From JAHITU01 sp043800905 (lineage in GTDB: Bacteria > Patescibacteriota > Minisyncoccia > Phycocordibacterales > UBA12079): 24,587 bases of DNA. Both the position numbers and the translations under genes were made by a program. The DNA is taken from positions 1-24,587 of the forward strand of contig JAZDMO010000018.1 in assembly GCA_043800905.1 (NCBI GenBank), in the 5' to 3' direction. The notes beneath the pieces were generated by a model, which worked only from the letters and a program-made list of their open reading frames with translations, had not been told where the DNA came from and made no database searches. Shown here in pieces: positions 7,112 through 14,634 of this stretch; the stretch's first letter is position 1; every line of letters starts with the position of its first letter.

Positions 7112-8035
7112 ATGATTCACGCTAAAAAATCACTCGGGCAAAATTTTTTAAAATCTACCAAGGCTTTGGAAGCAACTATTGATTGTGCTGAATTAAATTC
7201 AAAAGATATTGTTTTAGAAATCGGCCCTGGAAAAGGTTCTTTGACCGAAAAACTCTTAGAAAAAGCGGGTTTAGTTATTGCTATAGAAAAAGATGACCGT
7301 TTAATTGATTTTTTAGAAGAAAAATTTAAAACAGCTATAAAAAATGAAAAATTAAGAATAGTCCACGCTGATATTCTTGATTTAGAGCTTAATTCTAAAG
7401 GAATTTATCTGGATTGCTTCGCTGAGGCTCGCAAAGACGGATTTTGCAAAGCAAAATCCGTTACAGAAAGCGAGGATTTCTGTCATTGCGAGGAGCTTGC
7501 CACGAAGCAACCCAGAAAAGAAAATTTAAATACTAAATACAAAATACTAGATTCAAAATACAAAATAATTGCGAATATTCCTTATTATATTACAGGACAA
7601 TTACTCCGAAAATTCCTAGAATCCGACTTTCAGCCGAAAAAAATGGTTTTAATGGTACAAAAAGAGGTAGCTGAAAGAATAATTGATTCCGAAAAGAAAG
7701 AAAACCTGCTTTCTTTAAGTGTTAAAGCCTATGGGGCACCTAAATATATCAAAACTGTTAAAGCTAAAGATTTTTCACCTTCCCCTAAAATTGATTCAGC
7801 AATTATTCTCATAGACGCTATTTCTAAAGACTTTTTTAAAGATTTGGATGAAAAAAAGTTTTTCAAAATAATAAAAATGGCATTTTCTAGTAAAAGAAAG
7901 GTTTTGGTTAATAATTTATCTTTGATTCCTAAGCAAGAATTGATTTCTATTTTGGAAAAATTAAACATTTCTCCTAAAAGTAGGGCAGAGGAACTCCACT
8001 TAGAGGATTGGAAAAAAATTTGTAAGGAAATATAA
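7112..8035 (+). CDS. ksgA: 16S rRNA adenine dimethyltransferase KsgA/RsmA with a repeat insertion
   Basis: A 307-residue SAM-dependent enzyme that dimethylates two adjacent adenines in the 3'-terminal hairpin of 16S rRNA. I chose the ATG at 7112 because MIHAKKSLGQNFL is the normal N-terminus; the frame upstream runs through a terminator. Seen: KKSLGQNFL (5-13), SAM-binding motif VLEIGPGKGSLTEKL (34-48), acidic IEKD (58-61), HADILD (85-90) and catalytic NIPYY (155-159). Residues about 97-147 are foreign to the family: this stretch is encoded by a palindromic repeat (7409-7515) plus an AAATAC-rich tail, placed in frame between ADILD and the catalytic motif. All core motifs are intact, so the enzyme may still work with a surface loop extension. 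Confidence 0.93.
   Translation: MIHAKKSLGQNFLKSTKALEATIDCAELNSKDIVLEIGPGKGSLTEKLLEKAGLVIAIEKDDRLIDFLEEKFKTAIKNEKLRIVHADILDLELNSKGIYLDCFAEARKDGFCKAKSVTESEDFCHCEELATKQPRKENLNTKYKILDSKYKIIANIPYYITGQLLRKFLESDFQPKKMVLMVQKEVAERIIDSEKKENLLSLSVKAYGAPKYIKTVKAKDFSPSPKIDSAIILIDAISKDFFKDLDEKKFFKIIKMAFSSKRKVLVNNLSLIPKQELISILEKLNISPKSRAEELHLEDWKKICKEI
7409..7515 (+). repeat. Palindromic repeat element inside the ksgA reading frame
   Basis: A 107-bp element with terminal inverted repeats CTGGATTGCTTCG (7409-7421) and CGAAGCAACCCAG (7503-7515), 12 of 13 matching. Inside, CTCGCAAAGAC (7429-7439) pairs with GTCATTGCGAG (about 7482-7492). Two further hairpins lie within: 7438-7460 (arms around GCAAAGC) and ACAGAAA/TTTCTGT. 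The architecture matches the intergenic copy at 8067-8178. It is translated without a stop as part of KsgA. Confidence 0.88.
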
Positions 8036-8066
8036 ACCATTATAAATTGAAAGCTGTAAGAATTAT

Positions 8067-8178
8067 CTGGATTGCTTCGCTACCACCCTCCACAGCGGAC
8101 AGGCTCGCAGAGACGGTGGTAAGGCCACCGTCCGTCTTCGCGAGGAATGTAGCGTAGCGGAATAACGAAGCGATCCAG
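8067..8178 (+). repeat. Intergenic sister copy of the ksgA-internal repeat
   Basis: A 112-bp element with ends CTGGATTGCTTCG (8067-8079) and CGAAGCGATCCAG (8166-8178). CTCGCAGAGACGG near 8104 pairs with CCGTCTTCGCGAG near 8131, and GACGGTGG-TAAGG-CCACCGTC (8112-8132) forms the inner hairpin. The order of parts is the same as in the copy at 7409, but the inner hairpin sequence differs. Confidence 0.85.
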
Positions 8179-8401
8179 AGAGAATTTTATAAAACAGCCT
8201 GATTAATTTTTCATTAAGCTTTTTTTTAAAAAAATAAGGAGTGAGTTATTCACAATAAAAAAACTTTTAATTATATTATTTGTTATAATTTTACTAGAAA
8301 TAATCCCCTTAAAAAATTTAAGGTGATTCATTTTGAATATTACAAATGTTAATTAGAAAGAATAAAATCTCTTGTAGATATATTCTATTTCTAAAGAAAT
8401 A
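8179..8401. promoter_or_regulatory. Leader region of the secretion-like gene cluster
   Basis: This AT-rich stretch holds a TATAAT box at 8284-8289 without a clear -35, a DnaA-box-like TTATTCACA near 8246-8254, and a hairpin CCTTAAA..TTTAAGG near 8306-8323. The likely start of the long downstream cluster lies here, giving a 5' leader of roughly 100 bases. Promoter assignment is tentative. Confidence 0.35.
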
Positions 8402-9340
8402 ATGGAATATATCTTAAGCAAAAAAAGACTGGTCTTTTTAGGCGTGATTTTGATCGTGGCTATTTTTATTGTTTTTTTCTGGAAATACAAAAACACTGAT
8501 TTAAAAAATAACCAAGATAACCAAGAAAAAATAACATTAGGAATTACTAATTTAGATTCTGATAACGACGGTTTAAAAAATTGGGAAGAAACCCTTTGGA
8601 AAACTGACCCGAATAATCCAGATACTGACGGAGATGGAACAGGGGATAATGAAGAAATTTTAAATAACCGAAACCCTTTAGTTACTGGCCCTAACGATTT
8701 AATAAAAACAGAAATTGAAAAAACTACACAAGCAACTACCACAACCAAAGAATTAGACCCCGATTTAAGCCAAACAGATATTTTAGCAAGAACCTTATTT
8801 TCCGGTTATTTAACCTTAAAACAAAATAATTTATTAGGTTCACAACAAGAAGCTGATTTTTTAGAACAAATTAGTGGACAAAGCTTAGATTCACAAACAC
8901 AAGTAAAACTTTATACCTATGATGATTTAAAAACACCAAGCGATTCTTCAAAAAGCTCAATTCAAAAATATGCCGATGATTTTAAAAAGATTTTTTCCAA
9001 CATCCCTCAATTAAGAGACGATATGGTTATTTTAAAAGAAGCTTTAGACAATAATTCTTCAGAAACACTTAACGAAATAAATCAAAATAAGATTTTTTAT
9101 AAAAAAGTTTTAGACAATTTACTTTTAATAACCGCACCATTAGATCTATTAAATAATCATTTAAAATTAATAAATTTATTTCTACAAATGATACATTCAG
9201 CTGAACAAATGACTACCACATTAAAAGATCCTGTTTTAGGCTTAGCTGGATCTAAAAAATATAGCGATGTAACCCAAGAAATTTCTATAATATTCTCAGA
9301 AATCGGAAAATATTTTAAACAAAATAATATAATTTATTAA
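8402..9340 (+). CDS. Membrane-anchored protein with calcium-binding TSP3-like repeats
   Basis: A 312-residue protein. A single N-terminal membrane segment (about 9-27) is followed by a short linker and an acidic Ca-binding motif region (about 50-88) with DSDNDGLKNWEE, DTDGDGTGDNEE and the spacing typical of thrombospondin type 3 repeats. The rest (about 100-312) is helical and polar with no motif I recognise. It should sit on the outer face of the cytoplasmic membrane. It is the first gene of the co-directional secretion-like cluster and lies 12 bp before the next exported protein. TSP3-type proteins next to VirB6/VirB4 genes are common in CPR genomes from general knowledge; a role in stabilising or anchoring the machine is inference only. 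Confidence 0.75.
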   Translation: MEYILSKKRLVFLGVILIVAIFIVFFWKYKNTDLKNNQDNQEKITLGITNLDSDNDGLKNWEETLWKTDPNNPDTDGDGTGDNEEILNNRNPLVTGPNDLIKTEIEKTTQATTTTKELDPDLSQTDILARTLFSGYLTLKQNNLLGSQQEADFLEQISGQSLDSQTQVKLYTYDDLKTPSDSSKSSIQKYADDFKKIFSNIPQLRDDMVILKEALDNNSSETLNEINQNKIFYKKVLDNLLLITAPLDLLNNHLKLINLFLQMIHSAEQMTTTLKDPVLGLAGSKKYSDVTQEISIIFSEIGKYFKQNNIIY

Positions 9341-9352
9341 ATAAATTAAAAA

Positions 9353-10909
9353 ATGTTTTTTCAAAACACAAAATTTCATAAAACAATTTCTTTTTTCCTT
9401 ATGATGGGGTTTTTAAGTTCCTCATTATTTCTTTCAAAACCTAAAAAAAGCGAGGCTTTCTGGGGGATCGGTGATACTGTTGTTGAAGTTGGACAAAATG
9501 TCATCACAAATGTCCTTAATACAGCTGAAACAATAATTCAAACAGGAATTCAATATGCCCAAGAAAATAAAGATTTTGTTTTAGATGGAATTGCTTGGCA
9601 AATAGCTAAAATGTCTATACGCTCTATGACCACTTCAATAGTAGAGTGGATTAATAGTGGTTTTGATGGAAAACCGGCTTTTATGACAAACTACCAAGGA
9701 ATGCTTACGGATATTGCTGATGAAGTAATTGGTGAATACATCAACGGCACCGCCTTAAGCGGTTTATGTTCTCCTTATAGTTTTGATATTAAAATGTCCC
9801 TACAATCCTATTATTATAAAGACACTAAAACAGCCCAATGTACTCTTTCTGAAATTATAGGAAATGCAGAAAATGCTCTAGACGCTTTAGAGGATGATTG
9901 GAATTGGGGAACTTGGGTTTCTATGACCACTAATTCAGGGAATAATCCTTACAGTGCTTACATGGAAGCGAGGGATGTTATTAATACTAAAATTGCTCTA
10001 AAAACACAAGAAAAAACTTACCAATTAAATTGGGGAAGTGGTTTTATGTCTTGGGAAAAATACGATGAGGTTGTTGACTACGAAACAGGAGAAATCTCTA
10101 AAATAAATCCCCAAATTCAGACCCCAGGAAGCGTTATAAGCACCCAATTAAATAAAACTCTTGGCTTGGGTGCGGATTCTCTTGTAACCGCCGACGAATT
10201 TAATGAAATAGTCAATGCTCTTTTAATGCAATTAACAAAAAACATTATGAGTTCAACAGGATTACTAGGACAAGAAATGGATTCGTATTCAGACACAGAA
10301 GATATACAAAATATTAAAAATTCAATAATAAACAGCCTAACTAATTTAATTAATAACGAAATTAAATATAATTCAATTAAAAATGATTCTCTTTTACACG
10401 TTTTAAATACAAAAGATACTTTAGAAAATCTTTTTATTTGTTTAAATAGTAACTCAAATATGGAAGTAATAAAAAAAACTGAGGCTTTATTAGTAGCAAC
10501 AAATAATTTAAACAATGAAATTCTTCCTTTAGAAAATCGTTTAAAGACAGAGATTGGAGAATCTGATAATTTAATTATCTTAATGGATGATTTAAAAAGA
10601 AGAACAGAAGCTTCAATAAATTCTAGTGAATTAAATGATCTTTCTCAAGAATATTTAGCACTACCAACAACACATGAATTAAATGATATTTCAGAAGCAG
10701 AAACAGAAAGAGATGGTTCATACCCAACATATAAAGGGATTATACTTATAATGGACGAACTTCTAAATAAAGAAGGGGAAAGATCTGTTGACCCCGCTCC
10801 TGAAATAGAAAAAGGTTTAAACCAAAGATTAAATGAATGTACTAGTTGTAAAAATGATTCTAATAAATGTAAAGATTATTATGATAAGCTTCTTCTTTTT
10901 ATAAACTAA
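9353..10909 (+). CDS. Large exported protein of the secretion-like cluster
   Basis: A 518-residue protein with a clear signal peptide (charged start, hydrophobic core about 11-27, probable cleavage near KSEA-FWG, residue 36). The mature part is mainly helical, with an aromatic/Asn-rich middle (about 110-260) and long amphipathic helices after residue 300. Cysteines occur as single residues in the middle and as a cluster near the C-terminus (ECTSCKNDSNKCKDYY), suggesting disulphides outside the membrane. No membrane segment is seen after the signal. It is four bases upstream of the VirB6-like gene, hence probably translated with it. No sequence family is recognised; a VirB5-like or surface-exposed component of the same machine is a position-based inference. 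Confidence 0.7.
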   Translation: MFFQNTKFHKTISFFLMMGFLSSSLFLSKPKKSEAFWGIGDTVVEVGQNVITNVLNTAETIIQTGIQYAQENKDFVLDGIAWQIAKMSIRSMTTSIVEWINSGFDGKPAFMTNYQGMLTDIADEVIGEYINGTALSGLCSPYSFDIKMSLQSYYYKDTKTAQCTLSEIIGNAENALDALEDDWNWGTWVSMTTNSGNNPYSAYMEARDVINTKIALKTQEKTYQLNWGSGFMSWEKYDEVVDYETGEISKINPQIQTPGSVISTQLNKTLGLGADSLVTADEFNEIVNALLMQLTKNIMSSTGLLGQEMDSYSDTEDIQNIKNSIINSLTNLINNEIKYNSIKNDSLLHVLNTKDTLENLFICLNSNSNMEVIKKTEALLVATNNLNNEILPLENRLKTEIGESDNLIILMDDLKRRTEASINSSELNDLSQEYLALPTTHELNDISEAETERDGSYPTYKGIILIMDELLNKEGERSVDPAPEIEKGLNQRLNECTSCKNDSNKCKDYYDKLLLFIN

Positions 10910-10913
10910 AAAA

Positions 10914-12743
10914 ATGTTAAAAAAATTATTTACTCCCAAAAAAATAATTTTTATTTTAAGCCTGATTATAATATTAGGAGGTTTTAAAACTGTTAATGCT
11001 TCTAATGTTTTTAGTTCTTGGGAAGAAATCCTTTCTAGAATAGCTTCTACAATGCTTGGTTTAAGTGCCTTAATTCTTTCTATAACAGGAATGTTTTTTG
11101 ATACAGTTTTAAGTGCCACAATAAATTTTAAAAGCCTTGTTGGAGAAATTGGAATGGTAAATATTGGTTGGACTATTTTTAGAGATCTCTCTAATATGCT
11201 CTTTATTTTTATTCTTCTTTTTGCATCTATAGGCACAATTTTAGGTTTAAGTTCCTTTAATTTTAAAAATTTAATTAAAGATATTATTTTAATTGCCTTA
11301 CTAATTAACTTTAGCCTTTTTGCAACAGGCCTAGTTATTGATGCTTCAAATATTTTAGCTCTTGGTTTTTACAATAAATTAATTATAAACACTGGTTCAC
11401 AAGAAAATGGTGCTATTATAGAAAACACTGAATGGGATAGGGGGATTTCAACAATTTTTGCTAAAGCTTTAAATATCAAATCAATTTATGATATTAAAAA
11501 CATAAAAGTAACCGACACTGAAAAAGGAAAAATTAATGATACAAATATTTTTACTATTGGGTTATTGGGATCTATATTCCTTTTGGTGACGGCTTTCATT
11601 TTTTTTGCTGCAGGAGTTTTATTTCTAAAAAGAACTATTATTTTAATAATGTTAATGATGGTTTCTCCTTTAGCTTTCATGGCGATGGCGCTTCCGCAAA
11701 CAAAAAAATTTTTTGGTCAATGGCAGTCAATGTTACTTAGCGAAGCCTTTTTCGCTCCAATTTATTTAATGATTATTTATATTGTCGCTAGAGGAATAAC
11801 AAGTGAATCCTTTAGAGCAACTCTCTCTGGGGCAGGAAATGGTGATTTTGCCAACGCTTTTATTGGGGGACCTATTGTGGTTATAATCAACTTTTTCCTA
11901 ATTACAGGAATAATGGTAGCAGCCTTAGTCTCTGCTTCAAATATGGGAGCATCTGGGGCTAAAGAAATGTTAGCTTTAGGAAATAGATTAAAAAATTGGG
12001 GAGAAGGAGCTCTTGGAAAAACCGCTGGCTTTGCTACTTTTGGTGCTGCAGGGAGATTGGGAAGAAGTGTTATTGGGGCTGGATCAAACCTAGCTGCTGA
12101 AAAATTACAAAACATGGATATTGCTACAACATGGGGTGGTAAAATAGGATTAAAAGGATTACGAAGTGTGGCTAATTCAAGTTTTGATTTTAGAAATACC
12201 TCTCTTGGAAAAAATACAGTGGGAAGCACATTTAAAATGGGAGAGGGAATTAAAGGTGGTTATAAAGATAAAACCGAAACAAGAAGAAAATCTGAAATTA
12301 AATATGCTCAGTCTTTGAAAGGTAAGACCCAAAGTATTGGCAGGGATGGTAATAAATTATTCGACAGTAATAATAATCCTATCATGATAGATAGGTCTGA
12401 AGCTTATGGACAAAAAATATTTAATAGGACAGAAAAGGTTCAAAAGGGAGATTTTGGTTACGGACGTAGTATTTTAAGTACTGTGTTTGCTAATACTGGA
12501 ACAGATAGATTGGTGGCTGAAAACCTAGTTGATATTCCTAGATTAAATAAAGAATTAAAAGAAGTAAAAAATAAACTTAAAAAAGATAATGAAAAACTTA
12601 GAATTTTACAAAATGTACCGAACCCAAGCGCTGGAGGTATTGAATTACAACTACAAATAATCACAGATAGTGAAGATAAAATTAAAGAAATTGAAGATAA
12701 AATTAAAAAAATTAAAGACGGATTAAAAGACGAAAAGAAATAA
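10914..12743 (+). CDS. VirB6/TrbL-like polytopic membrane protein
   Basis: A 609-residue protein. An N-terminal hydrophobic segment (about 12-30) is followed by five or more membrane helices up to about residue 345, including long pairs near 80-120, 205-255 and 260-290. Residues about 345-609 are hydrophilic, Gly/Ala-rich and then charged, ending in a KE-rich coiled coil. This layout (multi-span core plus a long soluble tail) is typical of VirB6/TrbL channel proteins of type IV secretion systems. The family is too variable for a motif, so the call rests on topology and on neighbours PrgI and VirB4. It ends just before a repeat block that separates it from the next gene. Confidence 0.75.
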   Translation: MLKKLFTPKKIIFILSLIIILGGFKTVNASNVFSSWEEILSRIASTMLGLSALILSITGMFFDTVLSATINFKSLVGEIGMVNIGWTIFRDLSNMLFIFILLFASIGTILGLSSFNFKNLIKDIILIALLINFSLFATGLVIDASNILALGFYNKLIINTGSQENGAIIENTEWDRGISTIFAKALNIKSIYDIKNIKVTDTEKGKINDTNIFTIGLLGSIFLLVTAFIFFAAGVLFLKRTIILIMLMMVSPLAFMAMALPQTKKFFGQWQSMLLSEAFFAPIYLMIIYIVARGITSESFRATLSGAGNGDFANAFIGGPIVVIINFFLITGIMVAALVSASNMGASGAKEMLALGNRLKNWGEGALGKTAGFATFGAAGRLGRSVIGAGSNLAAEKLQNMDIATTWGGKIGLKGLRSVANSSFDFRNTSLGKNTVGSTFKMGEGIKGGYKDKTETRRKSEIKYAQSLKGKTQSIGRDGNKLFDSNNNPIMIDRSEAYGQKIFNRTEKVQKGDFGYGRSILSTVFANTGTDRLVAENLVDIPRLNKELKEVKNKLKKDNEKLRILQNVPNPSAGGIELQLQIITDSEDKIKEIEDKIKKIKDGLKDEKK

Positions 12744-12765
12744 ATAAAAAATTAAAAATTTAAAA

Positions 12766-12848
12766 CTGGATTGCCACGATATTTCTTGAGAATTTTTTTG
12801 TCCACCCAAGGCGGGTAAAAAAATTCTCAAGAAATATCTCGCAATGAC
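12766..12848 (+). repeat. Palindromic repeat with a perfect 21-bp stem
   Basis: Ends are CTGGATTGCCACG and CTCGCAATGAC. Between them a perfect 21-bp inverted repeat (12779-12799 with 12817-12837) encloses a 17-base loop containing CCACCCAAGGCGGG. The stem is closely related to the one at 15290-15343, and every difference between the two stems is matched on the other arm. Confidence 0.9.
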
Positions 12849-12891
12849 AAATTTTATAAAACAAAATTAGTCATAAAAAATAAAACTTTTT

Positions 12892-12932
12892 GTCTTTGCG
12901 AGCCTGCCCGCCTAGGGAGGGAAGCAATCCAG
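12892..12932 (-). repeat. Short inverted-orientation copy of the repeat
   Basis: GTCTTTGCGAG at one end and GAAGCAATCCAG at the other are separated by a GC-rich spacer containing GCCTGCCCGCCTAGG. This short form resembles a repeat layout seen in many bacterial genomes. Confidence 0.7.
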
Positions 12933-12940
12933 AAATTAAA

Positions 12941-12961
12941 GAAATTTGCAAAGCAAATTTC
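12941..12961. repeat. GCAAAGC-centred palindrome
   Basis: The arms GAAATTT / AAATTTC surround GCAAAGC. The same centre occurs in the palindrome at 7438-7460 inside ksgA, with different arms. Confidence 0.6.
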
Positions 12962-12992
12962 CCCTAAAAACTAATTAAAAGTTATAAATAGC

Positions 12993-13015
12993 AAAAATTT
13001 ACAAAGTAAATTTTT
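12993..13015. repeat. AAATTTAC palindrome, short loop
   Basis: AAAAATTTAC-AAA-GTAAATTTTT. The same arms recur at 14581-14618 with a 22-base loop in place of the 3-base one. Confidence 0.6.
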
Positions 13016-13051
13016 CCATAATACTTAATATATAATACTTAATACACATCT

Positions 13052-13669
13052 ATGTCTTTTCCATTCGAAACTATAAAAGAAAAATTTTTAAATGTTCCTG
13101 AAGATGTTCAGGAAGCTATTTCATCATCAGACACCGCTGAACAATTAAGATTAATTACTGAAGAATATAAATTACAGCTTGATGATGCTGAAGAATTAAC
13201 CAAAGAAATTGGTTATTTAATACTTGGTTTAAAGCCAGAAAAAGATTTTATAAAAAATATTCAAAATACCACTGGTTTAAGTTACGAAAAATCAAAACAG
13301 CTTTCTCAAGACATAAATAATAGAATTTTTGGACATATTCGTGAGTCTCTTAAAAAAATTCAATCTGAACATTACGAAGATGAAGAAAATTTAGATGAAG
13401 AAGAAATTAAAAACGAAATATTTAGTGAATTAGAAAAGCCTAAAGAGGAACATATGGATATAATAATTAGACCACAGGAATTACTAGAACACGAAAATAT
13501 AAAAACATCCGAACAAATAATTGAAAAAAAGATAATTCCAAACCAAAACCCCACACTCTCCACTTCTAAAAGCACAGAAAATGAATTGGAAAAAACAACA
13601 GAAATAAACAACCAACAAGAACAAGTAAAAGGATATGATGTGGATCCATACAGAGAACAGTTAGATTAG
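13052..13669 (+). CDS. Acidic soluble hypothetical protein of the secretion-like cluster
   Basis: A 205-residue cytoplasmic protein without membrane segments. The N-terminal half (about 1-110) is helical and ordered (MSFPFETIKEKFLNVPEDVQ, EAISSSDTAEQLRLITEEY, EEIGYLILGL-like helices). After about residue 115 it is very acidic and probably disordered (DEEENLDEEEIKNEI), with a Gln/Thr/Ser-rich tail. I recognise no named family, although similar proteins beside CPR type IV-like genes are familiar. The start follows a TAATACTTAATACACA leader without a Shine-Dalgarno. It is followed by the inverted repeats that flank the inserted four-helix-bundle gene. Function is unknown. Confidence 0.7.
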   Translation: MSFPFETIKEKFLNVPEDVQEAISSSDTAEQLRLITEEYKLQLDDAEELTKEIGYLILGLKPEKDFIKNIQNTTGLSYEKSKQLSQDINNRIFGHIRESLKKIQSEHYEDEENLDEEEIKNEIFSELEKPKEEHMDIIIRPQELLEHENIKTSEQIIEKKIIPNQNPTLSTSKSTENELEKTTEINNQQEQVKGYDVDPYREQLD

Positions 13670-13693
13670 GTTTTAGTTATTTAGTTATTTAGG
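13669..13693 (+). repeat. Left inverted repeat of the four-helix-bundle cassette
   Basis: Two overlapping copies of TTAGTTATTTAG(G) lie directly after the stop of the preceding gene. Their complement, CCTAAATAACT, occurs twice on the other side of the cassette at 14071-14106. Confidence 0.6.
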
Positions 13694-13758
13694 CTTTAAA
13701 GAAATGGACAAAATCAAAATAAATTCATATAAAGATTATAATAGTTTGGCAAAAATCA

Positions 13759-14079
13759 ATGGATCTGGTTTTAAAAATATATAAATTAACAGAAAACTTT
13801 CCTAAATCAGAACTCTACGGACTAACTTCACAAATAAAGAGATGCGCTGTATCCATACCTTCAAATATAGCAGAAGGAAAACTAAGAAAATCAAAAAAAG
13901 AGTTTATTCAATTTTTAAGAATATCTTATGGTTCTGGTGCAGAATTAGAAACACAAATAGAAATTTCAAAAAGATTACAATTTACAGACATAAAAAATTA
14001 TGAAAAAGTAGATGTGTTATTATTAGAAATAATGAAAATACTAAATACATTATTAAAAAACTTAAAAGACCCTAAATAA
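13759..14079 (+). CDS. Four-helix bundle protein, second copy, probably frameshifted at its start
   Basis: A 106-residue frame with strong family features: YGLTSQIKRCAVSIPSNIAEG (about 20-40), then KKEFIQFLRISYGSGAELETQ and a C-terminal helix. Members usually begin with a motif like SYKDLIVWQKSMDLV. Upstream, the ATG at 13704 encodes MDKIKINSYKD, and the piece IVWQKS then appears in the frame of 13759, so one extra base near 13736-13742 seems to break the normal N-terminus. The intact part starts at the internal Met. It may be a decaying gene, a translated short form, or a sequencing error. It interrupts the secretion-like cluster and is flanked by inverted repeats. Confidence 0.75.
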   Translation: MDLVLKIYKLTENFPKSELYGLTSQIKRCAVSIPSNIAEGKLRKSKKEFIQFLRISYGSGAELETQIEISKRLQFTDIKNYEKVDVLLLEIMKILNTLLKNLKDPK

Positions 14080-14106
14080 CTAGGTCTCTAAAACCTAAAT
14101 AACTAA
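14071..14106 (+). repeat. Right inverted repeat of the four-helix-bundle cassette
   Basis: Two direct copies of CCTAAATAACTA (14071-14082 and 14094-14105), inverted relative to 13669-13693. The first overlaps the stop codon of the four-helix-bundle gene; the second forms the leader of the PrgI gene. Confidence 0.6.
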
Positions 14107-14110
14107 TAAT

Positions 14111-14521
14111 ATGCAATTCCAAGTACCACAATTTATTGAAGTTGAAGATAAAATTTTTGGACCTTTAACTTTTAAACAATTCATCTACCTAGCTGGGGGA
14201 GCGGGACTTTCTTTTACTCTTTATGTTTTATTACCCCAAATAGCAGCCTATCCTTTAATTCTAATAGTGGTTGCTCTTTCTTTAGCCTTAGCCTTTTATC
14301 AAGTAAACAATAAACCTTTTATTTTTGTTTTAGAATCAGCTTTCCTTTATTTATTTTCTAATAAACTTTATATTTGGAAAAAAGAACCAAAACAAATTAA
14401 AAAAACAAAAGAAGAGAATAAAAATAATAATATTGTTAATCAACTAAATATTCCAAGACTTTCAGATAGTAAATTAAAAGAAATCAGTTGGGGTTTAGAT
14501 ATTCAAGACACCACCAAATAA
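14111..14521 (+). CDS. PrgI family protein (VirB3-like inner-membrane subunit)
   Basis: A 136-residue protein with the family opening MQFQVPQFIEVEDKIFGPLTFKQFIYLAGG, including the conserved FGPLT.KQF.YL, then two closely spaced membrane helices (about 31-48 and 52-70), the FI..LE..FLY.F...LYIWKK segment, and a polar tail. PrgI proteins replace VirB3 in Gram-positive-type type IV secretion systems and sit in the inner membrane next to VirB4. Its position just upstream of the TraC-like and VirB4 genes supports this. The leader is supplied by the right inverted repeat of the neighbouring cassette; no Shine-Dalgarno is present. Length is within the family range. Confidence 0.9.
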   Translation: MQFQVPQFIEVEDKIFGPLTFKQFIYLAGGAGLSFTLYVLLPQIAAYPLILIVVALSLALAFYQVNNKPFIFVLESAFLYLFSNKLYIWKKEPKQIKKTKEENKNNNIVNQLNIPRLSDSKLKEISWGLDIQDTTK

Positions 14522-14580
14522 AATATTTTTATGTTAAAATAAAAGAGTTATGGAGTTTAAAAGTTATTAAGATTTAAAAA

Positions 14581-14618
14581 AAATTTACACTTATCCACCT
14601 TAGATGGAAAGTAAATTT
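14581..14618. repeat. AAATTTAC palindrome, long loop
   Basis: AAATTTAC (14581-14588) and GTAAATTT (14611-14618) enclose TCCACCTTAGATGGA, itself a small hairpin that resembles the TCCRCC..GGYGGA cores at 4537-4551 and 12801-12816. It lies just before the start at 14635. Confidence 0.6.
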
Positions 14619-14634
14619 ATCTAAAACTAAAGTA

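Larger units (their letters stand above)
12744..13051. other. Repeat-filled gap within the secretion-like cluster
   Basis: 308 bp without a gene, composed almost wholly of palindromic repeats (12766-12848, 12892-12932, 12941-12961, 12993-13015) and a TAATACTTAATA-type tandem leader (about 13019-13048) before the next start. The interruption may separate transcripts or may be transcribed through. Confidence 0.7.

Noticed and set aside
8353..8748. 131-residue open frame on the minus strand
   Set aside because: It is the complement of the TSP3-repeat gene; its composition reflects the Asp/Gly-rich coding strand.
10117..12664. Several minus-strand frames of 64-150 residues in the VirB6 region
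   Set aside because: All lie fully within strongly supported plus-strand genes and show no family motif or independent start signals.
12744..13051. CRISPR array
   Set aside because: The repeats are palindromic and unevenly spaced, with different cores and no regular spacers, and no cas genes are nearby.
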